In this document: piece after piece, positions 8,110-16,374 of the stretch
How the letters are laid out: every line of letters begins with the position of its first letter
Position numbering within the stretch: position 1 is the first letter of the stretch
Assembly (NCBI RefSeq): GCF_000023865.1
Contig: NC_013159.1
Coordinates: 2,320,001-2,384,000 of the forward strand
Direction: 5' to 3'
Source of the DNA: Saccharomonospora viridis DSM 43017
GTDB lineage: Bacteria; Actinomycetota; Actinomycetes; Mycobacteriales; Pseudonocardiaceae
Length of the DNA stretch: 64,000 nt
Notes under the pieces: model-generated
What the model saw: only the letters and a program-made list of their open reading frames with translations
What the model was told of the DNA's origin: nothing
The model's database searches: none
Program-made: the position numbers and the translations under genes

Positions 8110-9426
8110 GTGACTGGCGACAGTAGCGGTGACCCGGCGCGGTCGGGCGACCCGTCCGATGCGCCGTCGGAGGCCTTGGTGCGACGATTGGGCACCACCG
8201 ACGCGGTGATGATCGGGCTGGGGTCGATGATCGGGGCCGGGGTGTTCGCCGCCTTCGGCCCAGCCGCGAAGGCTGCCGGTACCGGATTGCTGATCGGACT
8301 GGTGCTGGCCGCGATGATCGCCTACTGCAACGCCGTGGCCTCCGCCCAGCTCGCGGCGGTGTACCCGACCTCGGGAGGCACCTACGTCTACGGCCGGGAA
8401 CGCCTCGGTGACTGGTGGGGATTCACCGCCGGGTGGGGGTTCGTGATCGGCAAGACCGCTTCGTGCGCGGCGATGGCGTTGACGTTTTCCTCCTACGCCG
8501 TGCCCGGACCGTGGTGGGCGCAACGCCTCGCCGCGGTGGTCGCGGTGGTGGGCCTGGCGGCGCTGAACTACCGCGGAATCACCAAGACCGCGCTGCTGAC
8601 TCGGGTGTTGGTGGTCACCAGCCTGACCGCGCTGACCGTGGCGGTGGTCGGCGTCGCCGTCGGCGGCCACGCCACCCTGGACCATCTCGGCGATTGGTCG
8701 GCGCTCGGCGCCGGCGGCGCCTACGGCATCCTCCAGGCCGCCGGGCTGCTGTTCTTCGCTTTCGCCGGTTATGCCCGCATCGCCACGCTGGGTGAGGAAG
8801 TCCGTGCCCCGCAGCGGACCATCCCCCGCGCCATCCTGATCGCCCTGTTCCTCACCGTTGCCGTCTACCTGACCGTCGGCGTGGCCGCATTGCTCGCCGC
8901 CGGTCCCGAAGGGTTGGCCCGCGCCTCCGCGCCGTTGGTTGCGGCCGTGGCCGCGGCGGGCGCCGACGGCGTGGCCCCGGTCGTACGGATCGGGGCCGCG
9001 TTGGCCGCACTGGGTGCCCTGTTGGCGCTGCTCGCCGGGATCGGCCGCACCGGCCTCGCGATGGCCCGCCACCGCGACCTGCCCGGCTGGTTGGCCGCCG
9101 TACACCCCCGCTATCGGGTGCCGCACCACGCCGAAATCGCCCTCGCCGTGCTCGTCTCCGCGTTGGTGCTCATCACCGACCTGCGCGGCGTGATCGGCTT
9201 CTCCTCCTTCGGCGTGCTGATCTACTACGCCATCGCCAATGCCGCCGCGTTCACTCAACCCGCCCGGGACCGTCGGTGGCCGCGCTGGCTCAACTTGCTC
9301 GGCATCGTCGGCTGTCTGGCCCTCGTCATCACCCTGCCCTGGCCGTCCGTGATCGCCGGGGTCGCCGTGTTCGCCTTCGGACTGGCCGGTCGCGGGCTGC
9401 TCCTGCGCCGACGTGCGAGGAGCTGA
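8110..9426 (+). CDS. APC-family amino acid permease
   Basis: Integral membrane transporter of the amino acid-polyamine-organocation superfamily, 438 residues, with about twelve hydrophobic segments. The family signature is clear in the first helix (GTTDAVMIGLGSMIGAGVFA, with the unwound GAG loop) and in FAFAGYARIATLGEEVRAPQ, the helix-6 region preceding the conserved E-E-N/R-P loop. The start is GTG 8110, preceded by AAGGAGA. The substrate cannot be named from sequence. It is the only clearly intact gene in a region of decayed genes. Confidence 0.92.
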   Translation: MTGDSSGDPARSGDPSDAPSEALVRRLGTTDAVMIGLGSMIGAGVFAAFGPAAKAAGTGLLIGLVLAAMIAYCNAVASAQLAAVYPTSGGTYVYGRERLGDWWGFTAGWGFVIGKTASCAAMALTFSSYAVPGPWWAQRLAAVVAVVGLAALNYRGITKTALLTRVLVVTSLTALTVAVVGVAVGGHATLDHLGDWSALGAGGAYGILQAAGLLFFAFAGYARIATLGEEVRAPQRTIPRAILIALFLTVAVYLTVGVAALLAAGPEGLARASAPLVAAVAAAGADGVAPVVRIGAALAALGALLALLAGIGRTGLAMARHRDLPGWLAAVHPRYRVPHHAEIALAVLVSALVLITDLRGVIGFSSFGVLIYYAIANAAAFTQPARDRRWPRWLNLLGIVGCLALVITLPWPSVIAGVAVFAFGLAGRGLLLRRRARS

Positions 9427-9599
9427 CCGGAAGTGGCGGACGGTCTCAGCGGTCGACAGGATCCGCACCTTCCGCATGACGACAAGACCATGTGACGAGC
9501 CACTGTGAACAGCGGAGGAGGCCTTTCCCGCGGGCTCGGCCGCGTCGGATCCACAAGACCTGACGACGTTTCACCTCTGCTCGATCGATGAGACGCCCT

Positions 9600-10260
9600 C
9601 GATCGGTCACACCGTGGTCGAAGTTCGTGACGACTCGGGAAACCGGTTCGGCGCCTGTCACAGCACACGTCCGCTCGACTCGCTGAACTGGGAGCTGAAC
9701 CTCCTCGAGTTCCTCACCGAACACGACTTCCTCGTCCCCACCGTCGTCCCGACCGTCGACGGGAGACGCCACGCTGATTCCGTGGTGGTCCAAACCTGAC
9801 TGGACGGCCATCCACCACCGACGACGACTGGGCGGAAGCAGCCCGACAGGTGGCACACCTGCACGAGCTCACCGCCCCGATCACGCGGCGTCCTACGGCC
9901 CGCTTGCCGCAGATCGCGGTGGTGACATCGACCTGACCGCGATGCCGGAGTGCGCGGTTCACACCTGCCACCGAGCGTGGGGAGCGCTGACCGGTAGCCC
10001 CACCGCGGTGATCCACGGTGGCCTCGCCGCGCACGACCTCCGAATCGACCACGACCGAGTCGGTTCCTCGACTGGGACGAGACACGTGTCGACCACACCG
10101 AGCTCGACCTGGTCGACCTGCCAGACCATGACCTCACCACCGTCCCCCGACAGCTGGCACAAGCGGTCTCGGCGGCGTGGGAAGCGACCAATTGGACCGC
10201 GGAACCCGATCACGCTCGGAAACGCCCCACCGAACTATCAACTTCACACAGACACCGACA
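9600..10260 (+). pseudogene. Aminoglycoside-phosphotransferase-like kinase, multiply disrupted
   Basis: Successive pieces in different frames add up to an APH/choline-kinase-like enzyme: LNWELNLLEFLTEHDFLVPT, then VVVQT followed by TGA where homologues would read Trp (QTWLDG), then DDDWAEAARQVAHLHELTAP, DIDLTAMPE, AVIHGGLAAHDLRI and LDWDETRVDHTELDLVDLPD. At least one nonsense codon (9796-9798) and several frameshifts are needed to join them. The Brenner motif HGDxxxxN has become HGGLAAHD, so the catalytic Asp is also gone. No start codon or N-terminal ATP-binding lobe is clear. Confidence 0.75.
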
Positions 10261-10631
10261 CGGGATGCTGATCGGCAACCGTGGACTGCTGGGTGAGAAC
10301 CGCCTTACGCCGCGAGGTTTCTTCACGTTCAGCCCCCGCGGTGACACAGCGTTCCCGGTTCCGCCGGCGCCGCGGACCGGGTAGTTGACGGTGCACGCCC
10401 CCGGCGTGCCCCGGCGGGAATATCCGACAGGACCACGCAAAGCCCGAACGACGCCTGGCACGCCCCATCCCCGAACACCGGTGTCTGTCCGGTCGCTGAA
10501 CCAATCGACAAGCGGCGTTCGAGCAGCACCGGGCCGGACCGCCCGTCCGAGGGCGCTTCGCCGCACGCCGGACGCGGCTTGGTCCCACAGTCGGTGCACG
10601 GCGCGTCCGACGCCTGGGGCACGATGGCGGC
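10261..10631. other. Gene-poor spacer before the methyltransferase
   Basis: No protein-like frame or strong structure seen on either strand. It separates the decayed kinase from the intact methyltransferase and marks the apparent end of the degraded region. Confidence 0.45.
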
Positions 10632-11231
10632 ATGACACAGCGACCCCGGTGGTTCACCAACACCAAACCAGGCCATTCCCAGTGGTACATCGAACGATTC
10701 CGGACGATGGCCCGCGAAGGCGCGGACCTGGAGGGTGAGGCGCGCCTGATCGACGCGATGGTCGCTCGCGGGTCGCGGATCCTCGACGCCGGCTGCGGAC
10801 CCGGCCGAGTGGGCGGGGCGTTGCATCGGCGGGGTCACACCGTGGTCGGCGTCGACGTCGACCCGGAGCTGATCGAAGCCGCCGAACAGGACCATCCGGG
10901 GCCACGGTGGGTGGTTGGCGACCTGGCGGCCATCGACCTGGCCGCGCTGGGTGAGGAGGAACCGTTCGACCTCGCCGTGGTGCCGGGCAACGTGATGGTG
11001 TTCCTCGCCCCGGACTCCGAACGTGCCGTCCTGCGGAACCTGGCCGGCTGTGTGCGTACCGGGGGACGGATCGTGATCGGCTTCCGCCGTGAGGAGACGT
11101 ACCCCTACGAGAGGTTCGACGCGGACATCGCCGCCGTCGGACTGAGTCTCGAACACCGGTTCGCCACGTGGGAGCTCGACCCGTTCACCGACGAGTCCGA
11201 CTTCGCGGTGAGTGTCCTACGGGTGCGGTAG
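10632..11231 (+). CDS. Class I SAM-dependent methyltransferase
   Basis: A 199-residue soluble methyltransferase. SAM-binding motif I is ILDAGCGPGRVGGALHRRG (about residues 49-67), followed by an acidic residue at the end of beta-2 (VVGVDVDPELI) and motif FDLAVVPGNVMVFL. The length fits the small UbiE/Methyltransf_11-type fold without accessory domains. The N-terminus (WFTNTKPGHSQWYIERFRTM) matches the substrate-lid region common in actinobacterial members. The substrate is unknown. It is a single gene, convergent with the regulator that follows. Confidence 0.9.
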   Translation: MTQRPRWFTNTKPGHSQWYIERFRTMAREGADLEGEARLIDAMVARGSRILDAGCGPGRVGGALHRRGHTVVGVDVDPELIEAAEQDHPGPRWVVGDLAAIDLAALGEEEPFDLAVVPGNVMVFLAPDSERAVLRNLAGCVRTGGRIVIGFRREETYPYERFDADIAAVGLSLEHRFATWELDPFTDESDFAVSVLRVR

Positions 11232-11267
11232 CCGTCGCGGGCGGAGGCATCACTCCACACCCGACGC

Positions 11268-11975
11268 TCAGTCAGCCGAATCCGGGTTCCAGTCGAGCAG
11301 CCGTACCTTGGCCACCGTGCGCACGTGACGGCGCATCGCGGTGGCCGCCCTCGCGGGATCACCGCGACTGATCGCGTCGAAAATCGCCTGGTGTTGTCGT
11401 AGGGAACGACTCGGTCTGCCCGGTTGCCGCAACGATTCGGTGCGGCTCTCACTGACCTGCTCGGCGATGGACCGCATGAACTCGGCGAGCAGGGCACTGC
11501 GCGCCGCGGCCGTCACCGCCGCGTGGAAACGACGGTCACCGTCGATCCCGTACCCTCCCGCCTCGATCTCGGCACGCATCTGAGCCAGCGCGGACTCCAA
11601 CTCGTCGAGGTCCCCCGGGGTCCGACGTTCGGCGGCGAGCTCGGCGAGTTTGACCTCGATCGCCTCCCGCGCCTCCAGCACGTCCGGTAACCGTCGGCGT
11701 CGGGCCACGAGCTGATCCACCGGCTCGGCGTCGAGGGTGTCACGCACCAGGTAGCTGCCGCCCCCGTGCCGGGTCTCGACCAGCCCCTGCACCTCCAGCA
11801 CCACGATGGCCTGCTTGACCGACGCCCTACTCACCCCGAGACGTTGGGCCAGCTCCCGCTCCGCGGGTAGTTTGTCGCCCGCCCGCAGCCGCTCCTCGGC
11901 GACGTACTCACGCAGCCGCTCGATCACCTGCTCGTACAACCTCGGCCGCGACATCGGGCGCAACGCGTCGGACAC
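11268..11975 (-). CDS. GntR-family (FadR subfamily) regulator of the malonate genes
   Basis: Transcriptional regulator of 235 residues. An N-terminal winged HTH (LYEQVIERLREYVAEERLRA, then LPAERELAQRLGVSRASVKQ) is followed by an all-helical FCD effector domain (about residues 85-220). It is divergent from matC and the intervening DNA contains several TGG/CCA dyads, so it probably represses or activates matC-matB and itself in response to malonate or malonyl-CoA. GTG 11975 is taken as start; ATG 11954 (MSRPRLYEQV) is a good alternative. The role is by analogy with MatR-type regulators. Confidence 0.9.
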   Translation of the reverse strand: MSDALRPMSRPRLYEQVIERLREYVAEERLRAGDKLPAERELAQRLGVSRASVKQAIVVLEVQGLVETRHGGGSYLVRDTLDAEPVDQLVARRRRLPDVLEAREAIEVKLAELAAERRTPGDLDELESALAQMRAEIEAGGYGIDGDRRFHAAVTAAARSALLAEFMRSIAEQVSESRTESLRQPGRPSRSLRQHQAIFDAISRGDPARAATAMRRHVRTVAKVRLLDWNPDSAD

Positions 11976-12041
11976 GTCCTGTTTCCCTCGCTGGTCACGC
12001 GGTCTCCCGCTCGGTCCTCCCAGAAGCCTAACAGCGAAAAT

Positions 12042-12125
12042 TGGCTGAGCCAGTTATCCATTTACCTCTTGACAGGTGTGGCGCATGCAACGCAAAGTGG
12101 TCCAGCCACTTGGCCACTAGGCCAA
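12042..12125. promoter_or_regulatory. Promoter and operator region between gntR and matC
   Basis: Three dyads: TGGCTGAGCCA (12042-12052), TGGTCCAGCCA within AGTGG-N5-CCACT (12096-12110), and TTGGCCACTAGGCCAA (12110-12125). The first two share TGG-N5-CCA, close to FadR-type operators. A TTGACA box at 12069-12074 with a weak GCAAAG 17 bases later lies between them, so binding at 12096-12110 would overlap the -10 region of matC. Confidence 0.65.
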
Positions 12126-12160
12126 TGTGCGAGGACAGCCCCAACGACGGGAGCATGCGT

Positions 12161-13477
12161 ATGTCCCCACAGCTTGTCGCGATCCTCGTGCTCGCGCTGG
12201 TGTTCCTCGTCTCCACGACGCGATCGATCAACATGGGGGCGATCGCCTTCGCCGCCGCGTTCGGAGTGGGAACGCTCGTCGCCGACATGGACGCCGATGC
12301 GATCTTCGCGGGCTTTCCCGGCGATCTGTTCGTTGTTCTCGTCGGCGTCACCTATCTGTTCGCCATCGCCAAGGCCAACGGCACCACCGACTGGCTGGTG
12401 CACGCGGCCGTTCGGCTGGTGGGCGGCCGGCTCGCCCTCATCCCCTGGGTGATGTTCGTGCTCACCGGCACGCTCACGGCCATCGGTGCCGTCAGCCCCG
12501 CCGCCGCGGCCATCGTCGCGCCGATCGCACTCAGCCTCGCGGCGGAGCACCGCATCAGCCCGCTACTGATGGGCGCGATGGTCGTGCACGGTGCCCAGGC
12601 GGGCGGGTTCTCCCCCATCAGCGTCTACGGCACGATCGTCAACGGCATCGTGGCGCGCGAAGGGCTTCCGGGTAACGAGGTGGTGTTGTTCCTGGCGAGC
12701 CTCGTCGCGAACCTGATCATCGCCGCGATCGTGTTCGTGACATGTGGCGGCCTCCGGCTCACCGCGACGGCCATACCGGCGCGTCAGTTGGCCACGGTCG
12801 GCAGCGGAAGCACTCCGACCGGCGGCGGCTCAGGCGGGACCGCGGATTCGGCGGAAACGGCCGGTACCGAGTCGTCGCATCTCACCCCGCCTCGCATCGC
12901 CACCCTCGTCGCCCTGATCGCGCTGGTGGTGTGCGCGCTCGGATTCGACCTCGACGTCGGGCTCACCGCCGTGACCCTCGCCGTGGTGCTGAGCGTCTTC
13001 TGGCCCGAGACGAGCAAGCAGGCCATCGGGCAGATCACCTGGCCGACCGTGCTGCTCATCTGCGGCATCCTCACCTACGTCGGTGTGATGCAGGAGATGG
13101 GCACGATCGACTACGCGGGCAATGCGGTCTCCGAGGTCGGCGTTCCACTGATAGCCGCGCTGCTCATCTGCTACATCGGTGCGATCGTGTCCGCGTTCGC
13201 CTCGTCGGTGGGCATCATGGGCGCTCTCATCCCACTGGCGGTCCCGTTCCTGCTGGAAGGCACTGTCAGTCCAATCGCGATGGTCTCCGCGCTGGCCGTG
13301 TCGGCCACGGTGGTCGACGTCAGTCCTTTCTCGACCAACGGAGCGCTCGTGCTCGCCAACGCCCAAGGCGTGGACCGCGACCGCTTCTTCCGCCAGCTCA
13401 TGGTCTACGGAGGCATCATCGTCGCGGCAGCCCCGGCAGCGGTGTGGCTGATACTGATCGTACCCGGATTCGTCTGA
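12161..13477 (+). CDS. matC: Malonate (dicarboxylate) carrier MatC
   Basis: Multi-pass transporter (438 residues, 12 or so hydrophobic segments) of the MatC dicarboxylate-carrier group in the ion-transporter superfamily. Typical features are the N-terminal helices (MSPQLVAILVLALVFLVSTT), the reentrant-loop region GAVSPAAAAIVAPIALSLA, a polar central loop (about residues 210-255, rich in Gly, Ser and Thr) and the second half with ASSVGIMGALIPLAVPF and VDVSPFSTNGALV. I choose ATG 12161, with GGGAG seven bases upstream; ATG 12155 lies too close to it. It precedes matB by 46 bases and is expected to import malonate for it. Confidence 0.9.
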   Translation: MSPQLVAILVLALVFLVSTTRSINMGAIAFAAAFGVGTLVADMDADAIFAGFPGDLFVVLVGVTYLFAIAKANGTTDWLVHAAVRLVGGRLALIPWVMFVLTGTLTAIGAVSPAAAAIVAPIALSLAAEHRISPLLMGAMVVHGAQAGGFSPISVYGTIVNGIVAREGLPGNEVVLFLASLVANLIIAAIVFVTCGGLRLTATAIPARQLATVGSGSTPTGGGSGGTADSAETAGTESSHLTPPRIATLVALIALVVCALGFDLDVGLTAVTLAVVLSVFWPETSKQAIGQITWPTVLLICGILTYVGVMQEMGTIDYAGNAVSEVGVPLIAALLICYIGAIVSAFASSVGIMGALIPLAVPFLLEGTVSPIAMVSALAVSATVVDVSPFSTNGALVLANAQGVDRDRFFRQLMVYGGIIVAAAPAAVWLILIVPGFV

Positions 13478-13523
13478 TGGACGGCCGGTCCCGGCAACAG
13501 CAGTTCGACGACGAGGAGATCGT

Positions 13524-14966
13524 GTGAGTGTGCTCTTCCCCCCATTGAACACAGCACGTTCCGAACCCGCCCTACGGTTCGGTGACCGCTTCCTGACCTA
13601 CGGTGAACTCCGTGACGTCGCGGGCGCTTTGGCCCACCGGCTACGGAAACTACCGGGTAAGTCGCCGCGGGTAGCCGTGTGGGCCACACCGAGTCCGGAG
13701 ACCGCTGTGGCCACGGTCGCGGCCCTACTGGCCGGGATTCCCGCCGTGCCGATCAACCCCAAGATCGGGGAACGGGAGTTGACGCACATCGTCTCCGACA
13801 GCGCACCCGCCCTCGTGCTCGCCGAACCCGGTGCCACACTGCCGTCCGGCCTGGACACCGTGCGTCGCGAGGACGTCACACTCGAGGGGACGGCCGCGTC
13901 CCTGCCGGAAGAGCCGGACGAGGAATCGCCGGCGCTGATCATCTACACCTCCGGCACCACCGGCCCGCCGAAGGGGGTGGTACTGCCCCGGCGGGCCATC
14001 GCCAGCACGATGGACGCCCTTGCCGACGCCTGGCAGTGGACGGCCGACGACGTGCTCGTCCACGGCCTGCCCCTGTTCCACGTGCACGGACTGATCCTCG
14101 GCACCCTCGGGCCGCTGCGCCTGGGCGGCAGCGTGCGCCACGTCGGCCGGTTCTCCCCCGAGGCCATCGCGGCGGAACTGGCCACCGGCGCCACGATGAT
14201 GTTCGGCGTCCCCACGATGTATCACCGGCTCGCCGACGAGGTGGAACGCGATCCGAAACTCGCGGACGCCCTGCGTGGGGCGCGGCTGTTGGTGTCGGGG
14301 TCGGCGGCGCTGCCCGTGCACGACCACGAACGCATCACCGCCGCGACCGGGCAACGCATCGTCGAACGCTACGGCATGACCGAGACCCTCATGAACACCA
14401 GCGTCCGCGCCGACGGCGAGCGCAGGCCGGGCACCGTGGGCCTGCCGTTGCGTGGCGTCGAGCTGCGGCTCGTGGACGAGAAGGGCGATCCCATCGAGGT
14501 GTGGGACGGCGAGACCGTCGGTGAGATCGAGGTGCGGGGCCCGAACCTGTTCACCGAGTACCTGAACCGGCCGGACGCCACGGCGGAGGCGTTCCACGAT
14601 GGGTGGTTCCGCACCGGCGACATGGCGGTTCGCGATCCGGACGGGTATGTGCGGATCGTGGGACGCAAGGCGACGGATCTCATCAAAAGCGGCGGTTACA
14701 AGATCGGTGCCGGGGAGATCGAGAACGCGTTGCTGGAGCACCCGGGGGTCGCCGAGGTGGCGGTCACGGGTGAACCGGACAGTGATCTCGGCGAGCGCAT
14801 CGTGGCGTGGGTGGTCCCGCGCGGCACTCCGCCGAGCGAGCGCGAACTGGCCGATCACGTCGCGCGTCTGCTCACGCCGCACAAACGCCCCCGAGTGGTG
14901 CGTTACCTCGACGCGCTTCCCCGCAACGACATGGGCAAAGTCATGAAACGGGCGCTCCATGGCTGA
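13524..14966 (+). CDS. matB: Malonyl-CoA synthetase
   Basis: Acyl-adenylate-forming ligase that makes malonyl-CoA from malonate, CoA and ATP. Length 480 residues. It has the P-loop IIYTSGTTGPPKGV (about residue 140), PLFHVHGLILGTLGPL, the YGMTE motif, the GWFRTGD hinge region and the catalytic Lys near the end (NDMGKVMKRALHG). The short N-terminus (LFPPLNTARSEPALRFGD) resembles Streptomyces MatB. Start GTG 13524 has GAGGAG upstream. Position after a MatC-type carrier supports malonate over other acids. The 3' end overlaps the next gene by eight bases. Confidence 0.93.
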   Translation: MSVLFPPLNTARSEPALRFGDRFLTYGELRDVAGALAHRLRKLPGKSPRVAVWATPSPETAVATVAALLAGIPAVPINPKIGERELTHIVSDSAPALVLAEPGATLPSGLDTVRREDVTLEGTAASLPEEPDEESPALIIYTSGTTGPPKGVVLPRRAIASTMDALADAWQWTADDVLVHGLPLFHVHGLILGTLGPLRLGGSVRHVGRFSPEAIAAELATGATMMFGVPTMYHRLADEVERDPKLADALRGARLLVSGSAALPVHDHERITAATGQRIVERYGMTETLMNTSVRADGERRPGTVGLPLRGVELRLVDEKGDPIEVWDGETVGEIEVRGPNLFTEYLNRPDATAEAFHDGWFRTGDMAVRDPDGYVRIVGRKATDLIKSGGYKIGAGEIENALLEHPGVAEVAVTGEPDSDLGERIVAWVVPRGTPPSERELADHVARLLTPHKRPRVVRYLDALPRNDMGKVMKRALHG

Positions 14967-16281
14967 AACGGTCCGCGACCTTCTTGCCTCGCTCACGAGC
15001 GAGTTCACCGAACTTCCAGACGACATCGGTGACTCCACTGTAGACGGTCCGATCGGTTGGCGCGGCTACGGCGACGCTCGCGCGGCCGCCGCCGATCGGA
15101 CCGGTGAGCGCGAGTCGGTGGTGTGCGGTGTGGGCACGGTCGACGGCACCACGGCGGTGTTCATCGCCTTCGAGTTCGGTTTCCTGGGCGGTTCCATCGG
15201 CGAGTCCACCGGGCGCCGAATCGACTCGGCGTTCCACCACGCCCGGTCCGCTCGCCTGCCGGTGGTGTCACTGATCGCCACCGGCGGCAGCCGCATGCAG
15301 GAGGGTATGCGAGCCCTCGTGCAACTCCAACGCCTGGCCCGCGCGGCGGCACTCACCCGACAGGCCGGGCTGCCGCAGATCGCGGTGCTGTACGGGCCCA
15401 CCACCGGTGGGGGGTGGGCGACCTTGGGCGCCGGGGCCGACGTGGTACTCGCCTTGCCCGAGGTGCAGGTCGGATTCGCCGGTTCCCGGGTACGACCTCC
15501 CGGCGATCCCCACGCCTACACGGCGGAGGCACACGTCGAGGCCGGTCAGGTCGACCAGATCGTGGACCGGCCCCGACTGCGGGAGACCCTGGGACGATGG
15601 CTGCGGCTGTTGACGAACCCGGCGGCCCACGCTCCTTCCCCGCCACGGGCGCTCGGCGAGGACCTCGCTCTGCCCGAGACAGGGTGGGCAGCGGTCACGC
15701 GGGCACGCGCCGCCGAACGTCCCCGCGCCGATGCGTATGTGGACGACTACTTCGACTGGCGCGAACGGATCCAAGGTGACCGTTGCGGTGGGACGGACGA
15801 CGGTGTGGAGTGTGGCTTCGGTTGGCGGGACGACGGATGCGTGGCCTACGCCGCGCAGCGGGGCACCGCCACCCTGCCGGCGGGATTCCGCACAGCCGCG
15901 CGGTTGGTGCGTTTGGCCGATCGGCTCGGCATCCCCGTACTGACGTTGGTGGACACTCCCGGTGCCGCCAACGACGGTGCCGCCGAACGCGCCGGTATCG
16001 GACCGGCGATCGCCGAACTGTTCGAGGCACTGGCCTCGGCGCGAGTGCCCGTGACGACATTGTTGATCGGAGAAGGGGGTTCGGGAGGAGCACTCGCCTT
16101 CGCGGCCTCCGATCGGATGTGGGCGACCCCGGATAGTTACTTTTCGGTCACATCTCCGGAAGCCGCGGCGTCCATTCTGAAACGACCCGACGAAGCGATC
16201 CCCACCATCGCTGACCAGCTACGCCTGAGACCACAGGACCTTGTGGAACTCGGCGTCGCACGGGGTATCGTCGGCCGCTGA
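14959..16281 (+). CDS. Fused carboxyltransferase (AccD-like plus AccA-like) in the malonate operon
   Basis: A 440-residue crotonase-fold protein joining two carboxyltransferase domains. The N-terminal half resembles AccD (FIAFEFGFLGGSIGE, ATGGSRMQEGMRALVQ) but lacks the zinc ribbon. The C-terminal half resembles AccA (LVDTPGAANDGAAERAGIG, GEGGSGGALAF, and a SVTSPEAAASILK end). It overlaps matB and is surely co-translated. No biotin carboxylase or biotin carrier gene is nearby. It may belong to an acetyl-CoA carboxylase encoded elsewhere, or decarboxylate malonyl-CoA without biotin like the related malonate decarboxylase beta/gamma subunits; the second idea is inference. Confidence 0.88.
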   Translation: MAETVRDLLASLTSEFTELPDDIGDSTVDGPIGWRGYGDARAAAADRTGERESVVCGVGTVDGTTAVFIAFEFGFLGGSIGESTGRRIDSAFHHARSARLPVVSLIATGGSRMQEGMRALVQLQRLARAAALTRQAGLPQIAVLYGPTTGGGWATLGAGADVVLALPEVQVGFAGSRVRPPGDPHAYTAEAHVEAGQVDQIVDRPRLRETLGRWLRLLTNPAAHAPSPPRALGEDLALPETGWAAVTRARAAERPRADAYVDDYFDWRERIQGDRCGGTDDGVECGFGWRDDGCVAYAAQRGTATLPAGFRTAARLVRLADRLGIPVLTLVDTPGAANDGAAERAGIGPAIAELFEALASARVPVTTLLIGEGGSGGALAFAASDRMWATPDSYFSVTSPEAAASILKRPDEAIPTIADQLRLRPQDLVELGVARGIVGR

Positions 16282-16374
16282 TCCGCTCTCGGGCGGGTCG
16301 GCGGCCCTTCCGTAACCGCCCCTGCTGCGTACACTGTCGCGCTACCCACAACCGAACGCGGGAGGAGCGCGGGT

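Noticed and set aside
8002-9477. 491-codon open frame on the minus strand opposite the APC permease
   Set aside because: Composition is Gly/Asp/His/Gln-rich with no family pattern; it mirrors the permease codons. A GC-bias shadow.
9600-10260. Functional aminoglycoside resistance gene
   Set aside because: Nonsense codon, several frameshifts and loss of the catalytic Asp.
13725-15038. 437-codon minus-strand frame opposite matB
   Set aside because: No family features; matB on the other strand has all expected motifs and a ribosome site.
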